Shown: piece by piece, positions 26,473-34,673 of the stretch
How positions within the stretch are numbered: position 1 is the stretch's first letter
Layout: the number at the start of each line of letters is the position of its first letter
Assembly (NCBI GenBank): GCA_934631985.1
Contig: CAKTYE010000002.1
Location: 1-64,000 of the forward strand
Direction: 5' to 3'
Length of the DNA: 64,000 bases
DNA from: an uncultured Clostridia bacterium
GTDB lineage: Bacteria; Bacillota; Clostridia; Christensenellales; Aristaeellaceae
Made by a program: the position numbers and the translations under genes
Notes under the pieces: generated by a model
The model's database searches: none
The model's input: only the letters and a program-made list of their open reading frames with translations
What the model was told of the DNA's origin: nothing

Positions 26473-27110
26473 AGCCCTACAAGACCGTAAGACGCGCCGC
26501 AAGCGATGCGTTCATCATCAACAAAAGCCGCTTCATTGGCTACGCCTCCCCTGCCGAAACGGAGGAGGAGGCGTTAGCCTTTCTGCAAAGCATTCGCCAG
26601 AAGCATAAGGACGCAACCCATAATTGCTACGCCTACATCATTGGTCTGAATGCCGGGATCATGCGCTACAGCGATGACGGCGAGCCGGGCGGGACAGCTG
26701 GGATGCCCATCATGGAGGTGCTGAAGGCCCAGGGTGTGGTCAACGTCTGTGTGGTCGCAACGCGCTACTTTGGCGGCGTACTGCTGGGTGCAGGCGGCCT
26801 TGTCCGGGCCTACACGCAGGTCAGCGTAGTTGCACTGAAGGCGGCGGAAGTGGTTACCATGGAGCCGTCTGTGCGGTATCTGTGCGAGGTTGCCTATCCT
26901 TTGTGGGATCGCATGCATCATGCGCTGAAAGCACAGCCTGTACAGCTGCTTTCCAGCGAATTCACTACGGCAGTGACCTTTACCCTGCTGATGCGGCAAA
27001 CCGATGCTGATGCAGTTCTCGCAGAGCTGACACGCCTGACGGATGGGCGCATAGAAATGCTGCCGGAGGAAGAACTGTTCTATCCCTGGGCTGTAGAGAA
27101 TCAGGCATAA
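26469..27110 (+). CDS. YigZ/IMPACT family protein
   Basis: The 213-residue protein shows the UPF0029/IMPACT signature [17 protein letters not shown]...[21 protein letters not shown], then a smaller C-terminal ferredoxin-like domain. Homologues are linked to translation stress in eukaryotes; bacterial function is unsettled. Its ATG overlaps the tyrS stop (ATGA), so it is translationally coupled and should share T-box control. It is the last gene before a terminator. Confidence 0.93.
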   Translation: MKPYKTVRRAASDAFIINKSRFIGYASPAETEEEALAFLQSIRQKHKDATHNCYAYIIGLNAGIMRYSDDGEPGGTAGMPIMEVLKAQGVVNVCVVATRYFGGVLLGAGGLVRAYTQVSVVALKAAEVVTMEPSVRYLCEVAYPLWDRMHHALKAQPVQLLSSEFTTAVTFTLLMRQTDADAVLAELTRLTDGRIEMLPEEELFYPWAVENQA

Positions 27111-27134
27111 ATGCCCTATCCTTCATTTAAATAC

Positions 27135-27173
27135 AAAGGCCATCGCGAAGCATTGCTTTCTGCGATGGCCTTT
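27135..27173. terminator. Bidirectional terminator between the tyrS and plsY units
   Basis: AAAGGCCATCGC (27135-27146) pairs exactly with GCGATGGCCTTT (27162-27173), with A/T-rich flanks on each side. It separates convergent genes. Confidence 0.85.
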
Positions 27174-27175
27174 AC

Positions 27176-27817
27176 TTATTTCTTTTTGGTTTCAGATTCC
27201 ATCTTCATTGCCTGTGCTGGTGTGAAAACCTCTTCCTGTTGGCGCGCTTTCACAGGCCGATGCTTGTACATCAAAATGCCCGATACACCGCAGGCCATGG
27301 TTCGCACCGCAGGCATGGGATAAAACACGAAGCTCAGCATTGCCAACAGCGCTGAGGTGAATAGAATCAACTCACGGTGGTCGTGCAGAAACGGCAGACA
27401 AATCAGCAGCAACGCAGCCCATAAAAGTGCCAGCAAGATTTCCGGCATCAGCCCGATCAGCACCCCAAAGGAGGTTGCGATGGCCTTACCACCTTTGCCC
27501 GGGATCAGCAAGGGCCAGGCATGACCGACCACAGGGGCAAGCACAATGGGAACCAACGCCCAGTCGGTAATTCCACTGAAATGAAAGGCCAGCATGACAG
27601 GGACAGTACCCTTCAAAATATCCAGAATCGCGCACAAAATCCCCATGGGCAGGCCGCAGGCAAGCGTTGCATTCGCTGCGCCGGGATTATGATCCGCACC
27701 GAAGTCACGCACGTCCACGCCCTTCAACAGCTTAGGTACCCAGTAAGCATACATAATATTGCCGGACAGATACCCACCGCAGGTATACAGGATCACCTTC
27801 ATTGGCAGCGAGAGCAT
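27176..27817 (-). CDS. plsY: PlsY-like acyl-phosphate glycerol-3-phosphate acyltransferase
   Basis: PlsY acylates glycerol-3-phosphate from acyl-phosphate at the membrane, the first step of phospholipid synthesis. The 213-residue polytopic protein keeps the family signatures in altered form: GYLSGNIMYAYWVPKL, FGADHNPGAANAT in place of the usual G-S-x-N-x-G-x-T-N, and WPLLIPGKGGKAIATSFGVL. The C-terminus is a charged Lys/Glu tail. It follows a glycolipid glycosyltransferase by 9 bp, with AAGGAGG upstream. The divergence means it could be a PlsY paralogue with another acceptor. Confidence 0.8.
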   Translation of the reverse strand: MLSLPMKVILYTCGGYLSGNIMYAYWVPKLLKGVDVRDFGADHNPGAANATLACGLPMGILCAILDILKGTVPVMLAFHFSGITDWALVPIVLAPVVGHAWPLLIPGKGGKAIATSFGVLIGLMPEILLALLWAALLLICLPFLHDHRELILFTSALLAMLSFVFYPMPAVRTMACGVSGILMYKHRPVKARQQEEVFTPAQAMKMESETKKK

Positions 27818-27826
27818 AATTCCTCC

Positions 27827-28954
27827 TTAATCCTGCATGCGAAGCTTCGTTTTTTCAATCAGGTAATCCGCAAAATGACCGCTGCATTCCGGATCAATCT
27901 CCCGGTGCTGCACGGCAATCATCTGGGCGCGGGCCGCTTCGTCATTGAGCAGCTGTAAGGTCTTTGCGGGCAGCTCCGTCAGGTCTCGCGCATACAGTGC
28001 AAGGCCTGTCCGCTCAAAAAACGCTGCGTTTGCCGTTTCACAGCCCACGATTGGATGCACGATGACCATGGGTGTACCGATCGTCATGGCCTCCGTTGTT
28101 GTCAGGCCGCCCGATTTCGTCAGCAGCACATCGGCCGCCGCCATCAGGTCATACAGCGGAGAAACCTTGCCAAGCACATGCACGCGCGTATCATTGCCAA
28201 AAGCCGCTTCCGCCCGCTCCTTTGCCGCCTGATTGGAGCCGCACACGACGGTCAGGCGGGCATGAACCGGGAGCGCAGGCAACAGTGCGCCCACCGTTGC
28301 CGGAAGGTTGCCCGCACCCATGGAGCCGCCCACCAGCAGCACATGCGGCGTGTTGGGATCGATGCCAATCTTCCGCTTTGCAGCAGCACGATCTGTACAG
28401 GGCTTGCATTGCGGGTTCACAGGAATGCCGAACGGCACGAGGATGCCTTCGGGAAGACCCTTTGCGCGGCATTCATGCAGCATGGCGCGGTTGCTGACGC
28501 AAAGAACATCCGGCTTGATGTCCTCCATGAAGGGGCTGAAGGTATAATCCGTCATGACCATGGCGAAATAGCCCTTATACTGTCCATGCTTGCGCAGATG
28601 TGTGACGGACATGCCGCCAAACATATGGGTGCAGACGATCATATCCGCGCCGTATTCCGCAATGGCACGGGCCATGCGGAAGGCATACGCTGAATTCACC
28701 AGATAAACAGGCGACTTAACGCGCGGTGTGCTGATGACCTCGCCCAAATGGTAGATACGTCCAAAGCTATCCGGGAAATGCTGCACTAGCTTCACATAGC
28801 TGCCGGATACTGCCCTGCTGAACCATGCGCCGCCGAAGGCAACGCAATCCATGACCTTTGCTTCAACTCCCCGATCTGTCAGCGCCTGCGCCACTGCCTG
28901 CGCCGCAGCGTCATGTCCGCCGCCGGTGTGCGTGGTGAAAATCAACGCGCGCAT
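27827..28954 (-). CDS. MGDG synthase/UgtP-like glycosyltransferase
   Basis: The 375-residue GT-B enzyme has the MGDG-synthase N-terminal pattern (IFTTHTGGGHDAAAQAVAQAL) and a GT28-type C-terminal nucleotide-sugar domain (VLLVGGSMGAGNLPA; LTKSGGLTTTEAMTIGTPMVI). Relatives build mono- or diglucosyl-diacylglycerol, a membrane glycolipid and lipoteichoic-acid anchor. Pairing with plsY supports a lipid role. Which sugar and acceptor are used cannot be read from sequence. Confidence 0.88.
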   Translation of the reverse strand: MRALIFTTHTGGGHDAAAQAVAQALTDRGVEAKVMDCVAFGGAWFSRAVSGSYVKLVQHFPDSFGRIYHLGEVISTPRVKSPVYLVNSAYAFRMARAIAEYGADMIVCTHMFGGMSVTHLRKHGQYKGYFAMVMTDYTFSPFMEDIKPDVLCVSNRAMLHECRAKGLPEGILVPFGIPVNPQCKPCTDRAAAKRKIGIDPNTPHVLLVGGSMGAGNLPATVGALLPALPVHARLTVVCGSNQAAKERAEAAFGNDTRVHVLGKVSPLYDLMAAADVLLTKSGGLTTTEAMTIGTPMVIVHPIVGCETANAAFFERTGLALYARDLTELPAKTLQLLNDEAARAQMIAVQHREIDPECSGHFADYLIEKTKLRMQD

Positions 28955-29008
28955 GAATCATCCTCCTGTGTACATCGGGGCAATCCCGATCAAATCTTTG
29001 AGAAGAAA

Positions 29009-29051
29009 TCAGCAGGAGCGCTGTCCCGAGAGGCAGCCGTTCTCCTGCTGA
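29009..29051 (-). terminator. Hairpin terminator after the lipoprotein gene
   Basis: TCAGCAGGAG (29009-29018) and CTCCTGCTGA (29042-29051) form a 10-bp stem; the minus strand then reads TTTCTTCTC. A smaller ATCGGG/CCCGAT hairpin lies just beyond, before the glycosyltransferase gene. Confidence 0.65.
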
Positions 29052-29064
29052 AGCGCTTTCCAAA

Positions 29065-29913
29065 TCAGTCCGCGATTTTAACAGTGTTGCGGAACTGCGA
29101 GTAAACCTGACTTACATAGGTATCGGTATAACCGCGCGGATAGGTGATATGCACCGTGTAAAGCACCTTGTCAATGCACGTTGCATGCACACGTCCTGCC
29201 ACCTCGATACCGTCCGTTGTCACGGCTGTGTAGTTGGCATACACACCGGTCTTGTTCAGCAGCGTACGCTCTGCCGTCTTGGACTTGCTGAAGGTGCTGA
29301 AGCCCTCCGAGCCGATGGTATCCAGCATTTGACGGACTTCCTTCGCCAAATCGGTGGCGTTATACTGTGAGGTGACCGCCGCACGATGCACGGTAATGAC
29401 CGCTGGGTAACCGGGGACGGCTTCATAATCCGGCTGCGTCAGTACAAAGGTGTCGTTCTCCACATCGTTGACGCTCCAGCCCATGGGAGCCTCAAAGGTC
29501 AGGTGCAACTTCGAAGCACTGTAGCTCTGGAACGTGAAGGTCAGCGCCGGCAGCGGCGTAGGCGTAGGCTTGTCAATAGGATCAATGACGACGGGCGACG
29601 CACCTGCGTACTCGCTGTTCATCGTCGGTGCAACCGTCGGCTCGTCCAAAATGGGCGCATAGGTGGTGTCAAAGATACTGCCCTGATCCTCCATCGGGTC
29701 TTCCTCCGCGGCGGGATCATAGGAGTCGTCATTGTAGTCCACAAGACCGTCTACAACGCTGCCGCTGTTATTGTCCTGTGTGCCGTAAAGGTTCTGGGTC
29801 GGCTGCTGGGTCGCAGAAATGATCGGGAAGTTCTCCTGCGGCTTCGACTGGCAGCCAGCCAGCAGCACCGCGCAGAGCGCCAGACAGGAAATCAGCATCA
29901 GCTTTTTCCGCAT
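29065..29913 (-). CDS. Thr/Pro-linker lipoprotein of unknown function
   Basis: A 282-residue exported lipoprotein: signal peptide with lipobox LLAGC (lipidated C21), an acidic, Asn/Gln/Thr-rich unstructured stretch (about 22-115) ending in KPTPTPLPAL, then a soluble domain (about 120-282) with THLTFEAP-type beta strands (SASKLHLTFEAPMGWSVNDV), LAKEVRQMLDTIG and YTVHITYPRGY. The C-terminal half looks like a PsbP/LpqN-like fold, but I cannot assign it. It lies 61 bp after yhaM on the dnaB transcript and is followed by a terminator. Confidence 0.85.
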   Translation of the reverse strand: MRKKLMLISCLALCAVLLAGCQSKPQENFPIISATQQPTQNLYGTQDNNSGSVVDGLVDYNDDSYDPAAEEDPMEDQGSIFDTTYAPILDEPTVAPTMNSEYAGASPVVIDPIDKPTPTPLPALTFTFQSYSASKLHLTFEAPMGWSVNDVENDTFVLTQPDYEAVPGYPAVITVHRAAVTSQYNATDLAKEVRQMLDTIGSEGFSTFSKSKTAERTLLNKTGVYANYTAVTTDGIEVAGRVHATCIDKVLYTVHITYPRGYTDTYVSQVYSQFRNTVKIAD

Positions 29914-29974
29914 GTTCGTTCCTCCTTATTGCAAAAACGCCTTGATACCTATAGCAACGATAGCAGGTGCGGTT

Positions 29975-30919
29975 TTATTCCTCATAGTGCGGATGATACA
30001 GCCGCCGGTCCAGGCTCCAAATTTTTTCGGAGAAGGCCCCCTCCGGCGTGCGCTGCATGATAGACTGCATTTCATTCATCCGCGCATCCAGCAGGTCGAT
30101 CCAGTGCAGTGCCTCGGCCTCAGGGAACATGGGCATCCGCGGCGAACCATATTCCGCCTCGCCGTGGTGGCTGATGATCATATGCTCCAGCAGCACCACG
30201 ATCTCCCCCGTCACGCCAACATTCTGTGCCGCAAGGTTCAGCTGCGCCACGCCGCGAACCAGATGCCCGATGAGCAGTCCATCGCGGGTGTAATCGCTGA
30301 CATTGCCCAGCTCATCGCTTTTCATTTCCTGAATTTTGCTCAGGTCATGCAGGATCACACCTGCTCGAAGCAGATCGCCGTTCAGGAACGGATAAGCTGC
30401 AATGATATGCTCCGCCGTGCGCAGCATGCCCGTGGTATGGTGCAGCAGGCCGCTGCGTTCCGCATGATGGAGCCGCTGCGCCGCCGGGAAATACATCAGC
30501 CGATCCCCTGCCATGCGCAGCATTTCCGTGACCAGCTTGCGTAGGTCCTCCCGCTCAAACTTTGCCACCGTATCGGTGATCTCCTTGAGCATGACCTCGG
30601 GACGTTCCGGGGCGCAGGGTACCAACGTGCTGAGGTCTACATGATCCTCCGGCTGCGCCTGGCGTATGCGCTCCACGCGCAGCTGCTGACGGCCGTTGTA
30701 TTCCTGCACAAGGCCACGAACCTTCACTACGCTGCCCGCGGGAGGCGGCGGCACCGTTCCATCCCACATTTTGCAGTTGATCTCACCCGTGCGGTCCGTA
30801 AGGTTCATGTCCAGGTAACGGCTGCCATTGCTTCCTGTACGCTGGTCGCTGGAGCGTACCAGCAAGAAGCCTTCAAACCGCGCATCCTTGACCAATTGGC
30901 TGACGGTATAGGTCTCCAT
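29975..30919 (-). CDS. YhaM-like 3'-5' exoribonuclease (OB fold plus HD domain)
   Basis: The 314-residue product matches YhaM/CbfI: an N-terminal OB nucleic-acid-binding fold (about 15-100) and an HD phosphohydrolase domain with HHAERSGLLHHT, GVILHDLSKI (the HD pair) and MIISHHGEAEYGSP as metal ligands. YhaM trims 3' ends of RNA and ssDNA in the cytoplasm. Start ATG 30919 has AGGAGG about 12 bases upstream; a longer frame runs into dnaB. It follows dnaB by 29 bp. Confidence 0.92.
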   Translation of the reverse strand: METYTVSQLVKDARFEGFLLVRSSDQRTGSNGSRYLDMNLTDRTGEINCKMWDGTVPPPPAGSVVKVRGLVQEYNGRQQLRVERIRQAQPEDHVDLSTLVPCAPERPEVMLKEITDTVAKFEREDLRKLVTEMLRMAGDRLMYFPAAQRLHHAERSGLLHHTTGMLRTAEHIIAAYPFLNGDLLRAGVILHDLSKIQEMKSDELGNVSDYTRDGLLIGHLVRGVAQLNLAAQNVGVTGEIVVLLEHMIISHHGEAEYGSPRMPMFPEAEALHWIDLLDARMNEMQSIMQRTPEGAFSEKIWSLDRRLYHPHYEE

Positions 30920-30948
30920 CTTGGAATTGTTCCTCCTTTTGCGCCGGA

Positions 30949-32319
30949 TCAGAAGGGCGCATCGCCGAATCCGCCGCCCTGCTCGGACGCAAGGTTGGCA
31001 TAGGTCGTATATTCGCTGAGCCAAGCTAGCTTGACCGTCCCCAGCGGGCCGTTACGCTGCTTGGCAAGGATAATTTCACCGACGTTTTTCTCCTCGCAGG
31101 AGGGGTCGTAATACGCTTCGCGGTGAATGAACATCACTACGTCCGCGTCCTGCTCAATGGAGCCGGAATCACGCAGGTCGCTCAGTACGGGGCGCTTATC
31201 GGTTCGCGCAGTCGCCGCACGAGAAAGCTGCGCACAGGCAATGAGCGGAATCTTCAACTCCAGCGCAATGGCCTTCAGCTGGCGGCTGATCTCGGAAACC
31301 TCCAGCTGACGGTTCTCGGACTTCGTATCGCTGTGCATCAGGCCCAGATAGTCCAGCACCACCAGATCAAGTCCCTTATCCATCATCAGCCTGCGGCAGC
31401 GGCTGCGAAGCTGCGAGGGCGAAATGCCCGCCGTATCATCAATGTACAGCGGTGCGTTGGACATGGGGCCGATAGCCTTTGCCAGCCGCATCCAGTCGTC
31501 TCCGGAAAGTGTGCCGGAACGAACCTTCTGCATATCTACCCGCGCATCCGAGCAGAGCATACGCAGTGCGATCTGCTCGCGGGGCATTTCAAGGCTGAAC
31601 ACTGCGACGCTTTTGCCGGCAGTCAGCGCAGCATAGCTGGCAATATTCATGGCAAAGGAGGTTTTACCCATGGAAGGCCGCGCACCCACCAGAATCAGCT
31701 CGCCGCCATGCATGCCGGTCAGCAGGTTATCCAGCGCTGTAAAGCCCGTTGGCACCCCCGAGACGCGGCCCTTCAATCGGCTTAGCTCCTCGATGCTGGC
31801 ATAGGTATTGTACAGCACCTCTTTGACCGGCACAAGCGATTCACCGCTGGTGCGGTGCATGACAATATCGAAAATGGCCTTTTCCGCATGGTTCATGGTT
31901 TCCTGCAAGGGATTCTGCTGACCATAGCATTCCTGCGAAATTTCATTGGAAGCACGAATCAGCTTGCGCAGCGTGGACTTCTCTCGGACGATGCTGATAT
32001 ATGCCTTTACATTCGCCGTGGTCGGCACATACTGGCTCAGTTCGATAAGATAAGCCGTGCCGCCCACGCCCTCCAACGTACCCCGGCGATTCAGCTCTGT
32101 ATCCACCGTGACCAGGTCCACAGGACTTTGGCTTCGGTGCAGCTGAAGCATGGCGCTGTAGATTTCCTTGTGAGCGGGCGTATAGAAGTCCTCGTCCTCC
32201 AAGTCCTCCGCTGCCTGCAATACGGCTCCACTGTCCTGGAGCATGGCGCCCAGCACGCTTCGCTCCGCTTCCAGGCTGTTGGGCGGCGTTACGCCGCGCA
32301 GCTGCATGCTTTCTTCCAT
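30949..32319 (-). CDS. dnaB: Replicative DNA helicase DnaB
   Basis: DnaB is the hexameric helicase that unwinds the fork. The 456-residue protein has an N-terminal helical domain (about 12-115), a linker, then a RecA-like domain with GARPSMGKT (212-220), a Walker B strand in LDLVVLDYLGLM and the C-terminal ILAKQRNGPLGTVKLAW arginine-finger region. It follows rplI by 25 bp with GGAGGGGG upstream, the conserved Firmicutes rplI-dnaB pair. Confidence 0.97.
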   Translation of the reverse strand: MEESMQLRGVTPPNSLEAERSVLGAMLQDSGAVLQAAEDLEDEDFYTPAHKEIYSAMLQLHRSQSPVDLVTVDTELNRRGTLEGVGGTAYLIELSQYVPTTANVKAYISIVREKSTLRKLIRASNEISQECYGQQNPLQETMNHAEKAIFDIVMHRTSGESLVPVKEVLYNTYASIEELSRLKGRVSGVPTGFTALDNLLTGMHGGELILVGARPSMGKTSFAMNIASYAALTAGKSVAVFSLEMPREQIALRMLCSDARVDMQKVRSGTLSGDDWMRLAKAIGPMSNAPLYIDDTAGISPSQLRSRCRRLMMDKGLDLVVLDYLGLMHSDTKSENRQLEVSEISRQLKAIALELKIPLIACAQLSRAATARTDKRPVLSDLRDSGSIEQDADVVMFIHREAYYDPSCEEKNVGEIILAKQRNGPLGTVKLAWLSEYTTYANLASEQGGGFGDAPF

Positions 32320-32344
32320 GGCGCCCCCTCCTTCAGTAAAATGC

Positions 32345-32797
32345 TTACTTTTCCTCAGCTTTTACGCGCACGATCATGGGCGTGGTCACACCGTTGTACA
32401 GCCATACGCTCACATGCACATCGCCCACCTGACGAATGGCCTCCGGCAGCTCGATCTTACGCTTGTCCACCTTCACACCGTGCTGCTTTTCCAGCGCCTG
32501 CGCAATTTCCGCATTGGTGATGGAGCCATACAGGCGGCCCTGTGCGCCGCAGCGCACCGTCAGCTCAATGACCTTGTTTTTCAGCTGCGCGGCAACCTTC
32601 TCCGCTTCAGCACGGCGCTCCGCCTCACGGGCTGCCTCCGCCGCGCGCTTGCGCTCGATCTCCTTCAGCGCGCCGGGCGTAGCTTCCATGGCCCACTTGC
32701 GCGGGAACAGGAAATTGCGGGCATAGCCGTCGGACACATTGACGATCTCGTCGCGCTTGCCGTGATCCTTTACATCTTGCAGCAGAATAACCTTCAT
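32345..32797 (-). CDS. rplI: Large ribosomal subunit protein bL9
   Basis: bL9 of 150 residues: [32 protein letters not shown] is the canonical N-terminal domain that binds 23S rRNA, followed by a long Ala/Glu/Arg helix (about 40-80) and a C-terminal domain. AGGAGG precedes the ATG. It is the first gene of the rplI-dnaB-yhaM unit. Confidence 0.98.
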   Translation of the reverse strand: MKVILLQDVKDHGKRDEIVNVSDGYARNFLFPRKWAMEATPGALKEIERKRAAEAAREAERRAEAEKVAAQLKNKVIELTVRCGAQGRLYGSITNAEIAQALEKQHGVKVDKRKIELPEAIRQVGDVHVSVWLYNGVTTPMIVRVKAEEK

Positions 32798-32860
32798 TGC
32801 TGTTACCTCCTAAAAATCCTACTGGCTGCACATAGGCGTACATCCAGAAACTTTCATTTT

Positions 32861-32889
32861 ATTGTATAACAGGGCGGCAAAAAATGCAA
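32861..32889 (-). promoter_or_regulatory. Sigma-A promoter of rplI-dnaB-yhaM
   Basis: On the minus strand TTGCAT (32889-32884), 17 bp, TACAAT (32866-32861), about 60 bases before the rplI ATG. Confidence 0.75.
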
Positions 32890-33025
32890 GCGCGAGCATT
32901 GCGAAACATCAAGCCCTCCATGCGGCCTGGAAGCAGTGCGATTTGCCTTTGTAGGGTCATGCCAAATTCATCCCGCACTTTCTGTGGCGTTTCGTCTTTT
33001 TTCGTGCCAATGCCTACGCATTCGC

Positions 33026-33063
33026 TTGACAAAGCCTGCTTTCTGTTCTATGCTTGTATACAA
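33026..33063 (+). promoter_or_regulatory. Promoter and GntR-type operator of the FCD regulator
   Basis: TTGACA (33026-33031), 17 bp and TATGCT (33049-33054) form a promoter. Directly after, TTGTATACAA (33054-33063) is a perfect palindrome of the T-x-G-T-x-x-x-A-C-x-A class used by FadR/GntR-family regulators; it covers the transcription start. The rest of the 342-base gap between rplI and this gene holds only the rplI promoter that I can see. Confidence 0.7.
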
Positions 33064-33139
33064 AGTGCAGGCATCGTACAAGCATGCTGCCGCACTTTCA
33101 ATCTCACTGACCGATCTGCACTGAAGGAGTTGCTGAGCC

Positions 33140-33823
33140 ATGACCACGCTGCGTTTCGAACCCATGATGGAAAGCCGACCCATTCGTGAAATTGCCTATG
33201 AAGTATTGAAGCATGCCATTATTACAGGCGAAATTCCCGCGGGCGAGCGTATTGTGGAAACGGACTATGCCGAGCGGCTGCACATCAGCCGCACGCCCCT
33301 GCGTGAAGCCCTGCGCAAGCTGGAGCGGGACGGCCTGGTGGAATATGTCCTGCGCCGCGGCGTGGTGGTGCGCGCATTCACCATTGAGGATGTGGATGAA
33401 ATTTACACCATCCGCAACGCGCTAGAAATGCTGACCCTGCCCGCCATCATTGAAAAGGCGACGCCCGAGGACATTGCCTCCCTGCGCGATCGGCTGCATG
33501 AAATGGACAAGGTACTGGAAAGCGGCGACATTGAAAAGCTCTCCCCCATGGCCCGTGCGTTCCATGCCGAAATCACGAAGATTTCCGGCCTGAACCGCAT
33601 TCTGCGCGTCATTGAAAGCCAGGACGAATTCATCAACCGCTTCTCCGCCATGGCCATCTGTCAGGAAAACCGCCGGGTGCAGGCGCATGAGGAGCATTAT
33701 AAGCTGGTGGATTACATCGAAAATAAAGACTTGGAGCATTTGGAAAAGCTCACCCGTAAACACATTGAGCGCAGCAAGGAAAACTGCCTTGCCGCGCTGG
33801 TGCAGCAGCGTCCCAATATGTAA
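33140..33823 (+). CDS. GntR-family regulator with FCD ligand domain
   Basis: The 227-residue protein has an N-terminal winged HTH (IAYEVLKHAIITGEIPAGER...LHISRTPLREALRKLERDGLVEYV) and an all-helical FCD domain (about 85-220) with RAFHAEI and HYKLVDYIE...KHIERSK supplying probable metal-binding histidines. FCD members sense organic acids such as lactate, pyruvate or sugar acids. A matching palindrome overlaps its own promoter, so autoregulation is likely. The effector and targets are unknown; the PHP phosphatase 34 bp downstream may share the transcript. Confidence 0.9.
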   Translation: MTTLRFEPMMESRPIREIAYEVLKHAIITGEIPAGERIVETDYAERLHISRTPLREALRKLERDGLVEYVLRRGVVVRAFTIEDVDEIYTIRNALEMLTLPAIIEKATPEDIASLRDRLHEMDKVLESGDIEKLSPMARAFHAEITKISGLNRILRVIESQDEFINRFSAMAICQENRRVQAHEEHYKLVDYIENKDLEHLEKLTRKHIERSKENCLAALVQQRPNM

Positions 33824-33857
33824 ATTTTTATAGAGGACAGAAAGAGGCGTATTTTCC

Positions 33858-34643
33858 ATGAAGTGCAATTATCACACACATACCTATCGTTGTCAGCATG
33901 CCGTTGGAAAAGATGAAGACTATGTGCGCGCCGCGCTGGACGCGGGCTTTGATACGCTTGGCTTTGCTGACCATGCACCCTGGCCTTACAGTTCCGGGTA
34001 CGTCAGCAATATCCGTATGTCCATGAGCGAGCTCCCCGGATATGTGGCCTCGCTGCGCGCACTGCGGGAAAAGTATCAGGGACAGCTTGACATTCATATT
34101 GGCCTGGAAAGCGAATATTTTCCCCGCTATAAGGATCATCTGCACCGGCTGCTGGACAGCGGCAACGTAGAGTATCTGATCCTTGGCGCACATTATACGG
34201 ACAGTGATGAATGTACCCCCTATGCGCCGCCGCTGTGTACAACCGCAGACGGCGTAAAGCGTTATGTCGATAACTGCGTTGCCGCCATGGAAACAGGGCT
34301 GTTCCGTTACATCGCGCACCCTGATCTGTACCTCTATCCCCGCGCCGATGCGCAGTTTGATGCCGTGTGTCAGGATGCCGCACGGGATATTTGCCTGACG
34401 GCGAAGGTACACAATATGCCCATCGAATACAACCTGCAGGGGCTTTCCTGTGAGCTGAAAGGCGAAAGCCGCGGCTATCCCAGCCATGCGTTCTGGGAAT
34501 ATGTCAAGCCGTATGCCGGCGACGTCATTATCGGCGTGGACGCGCATGATCCCGCGCATCTCACCAACACGGTCACCTGGAACGAGGCCGAAAAGCGTCT
34601 GCATGCCATGGGCTACACGCCCTTGGAGTCGCTTACCCTCTAA
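33858..34643 (+). CDS. PHP-family phosphatase, histidinol-phosphatase (HisJ)-like
   Basis: The 261-residue product starts with the PHP motif NYHTHTYRCQH (H6, H8, H14 as metal ligands) and continues with GFADHAPWP, IHIGLESEYFP, ILGAHYT and FRYIAHPDLY, all metal-site motifs of HisJ-type PHP phosphatases. That family removes phosphate from histidinol phosphate; related members act on other small phosphates. No his genes are in the window, so the substrate is uncertain. AGAGGCG precedes the ATG. Confidence 0.85.
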   Translation: MKCNYHTHTYRCQHAVGKDEDYVRAALDAGFDTLGFADHAPWPYSSGYVSNIRMSMSELPGYVASLRALREKYQGQLDIHIGLESEYFPRYKDHLHRLLDSGNVEYLILGAHYTDSDECTPYAPPLCTTADGVKRYVDNCVAAMETGLFRYIAHPDLYLYPRADAQFDAVCQDAARDICLTAKVHNMPIEYNLQGLSCELKGESRGYPSHAFWEYVKPYAGDVIIGVDAHDPAHLTNTVTWNEAEKRLHAMGYTPLESLTL

Positions 34644-34673
34644 AAGAACATTGCTGAAAGGGAGGAACACATC

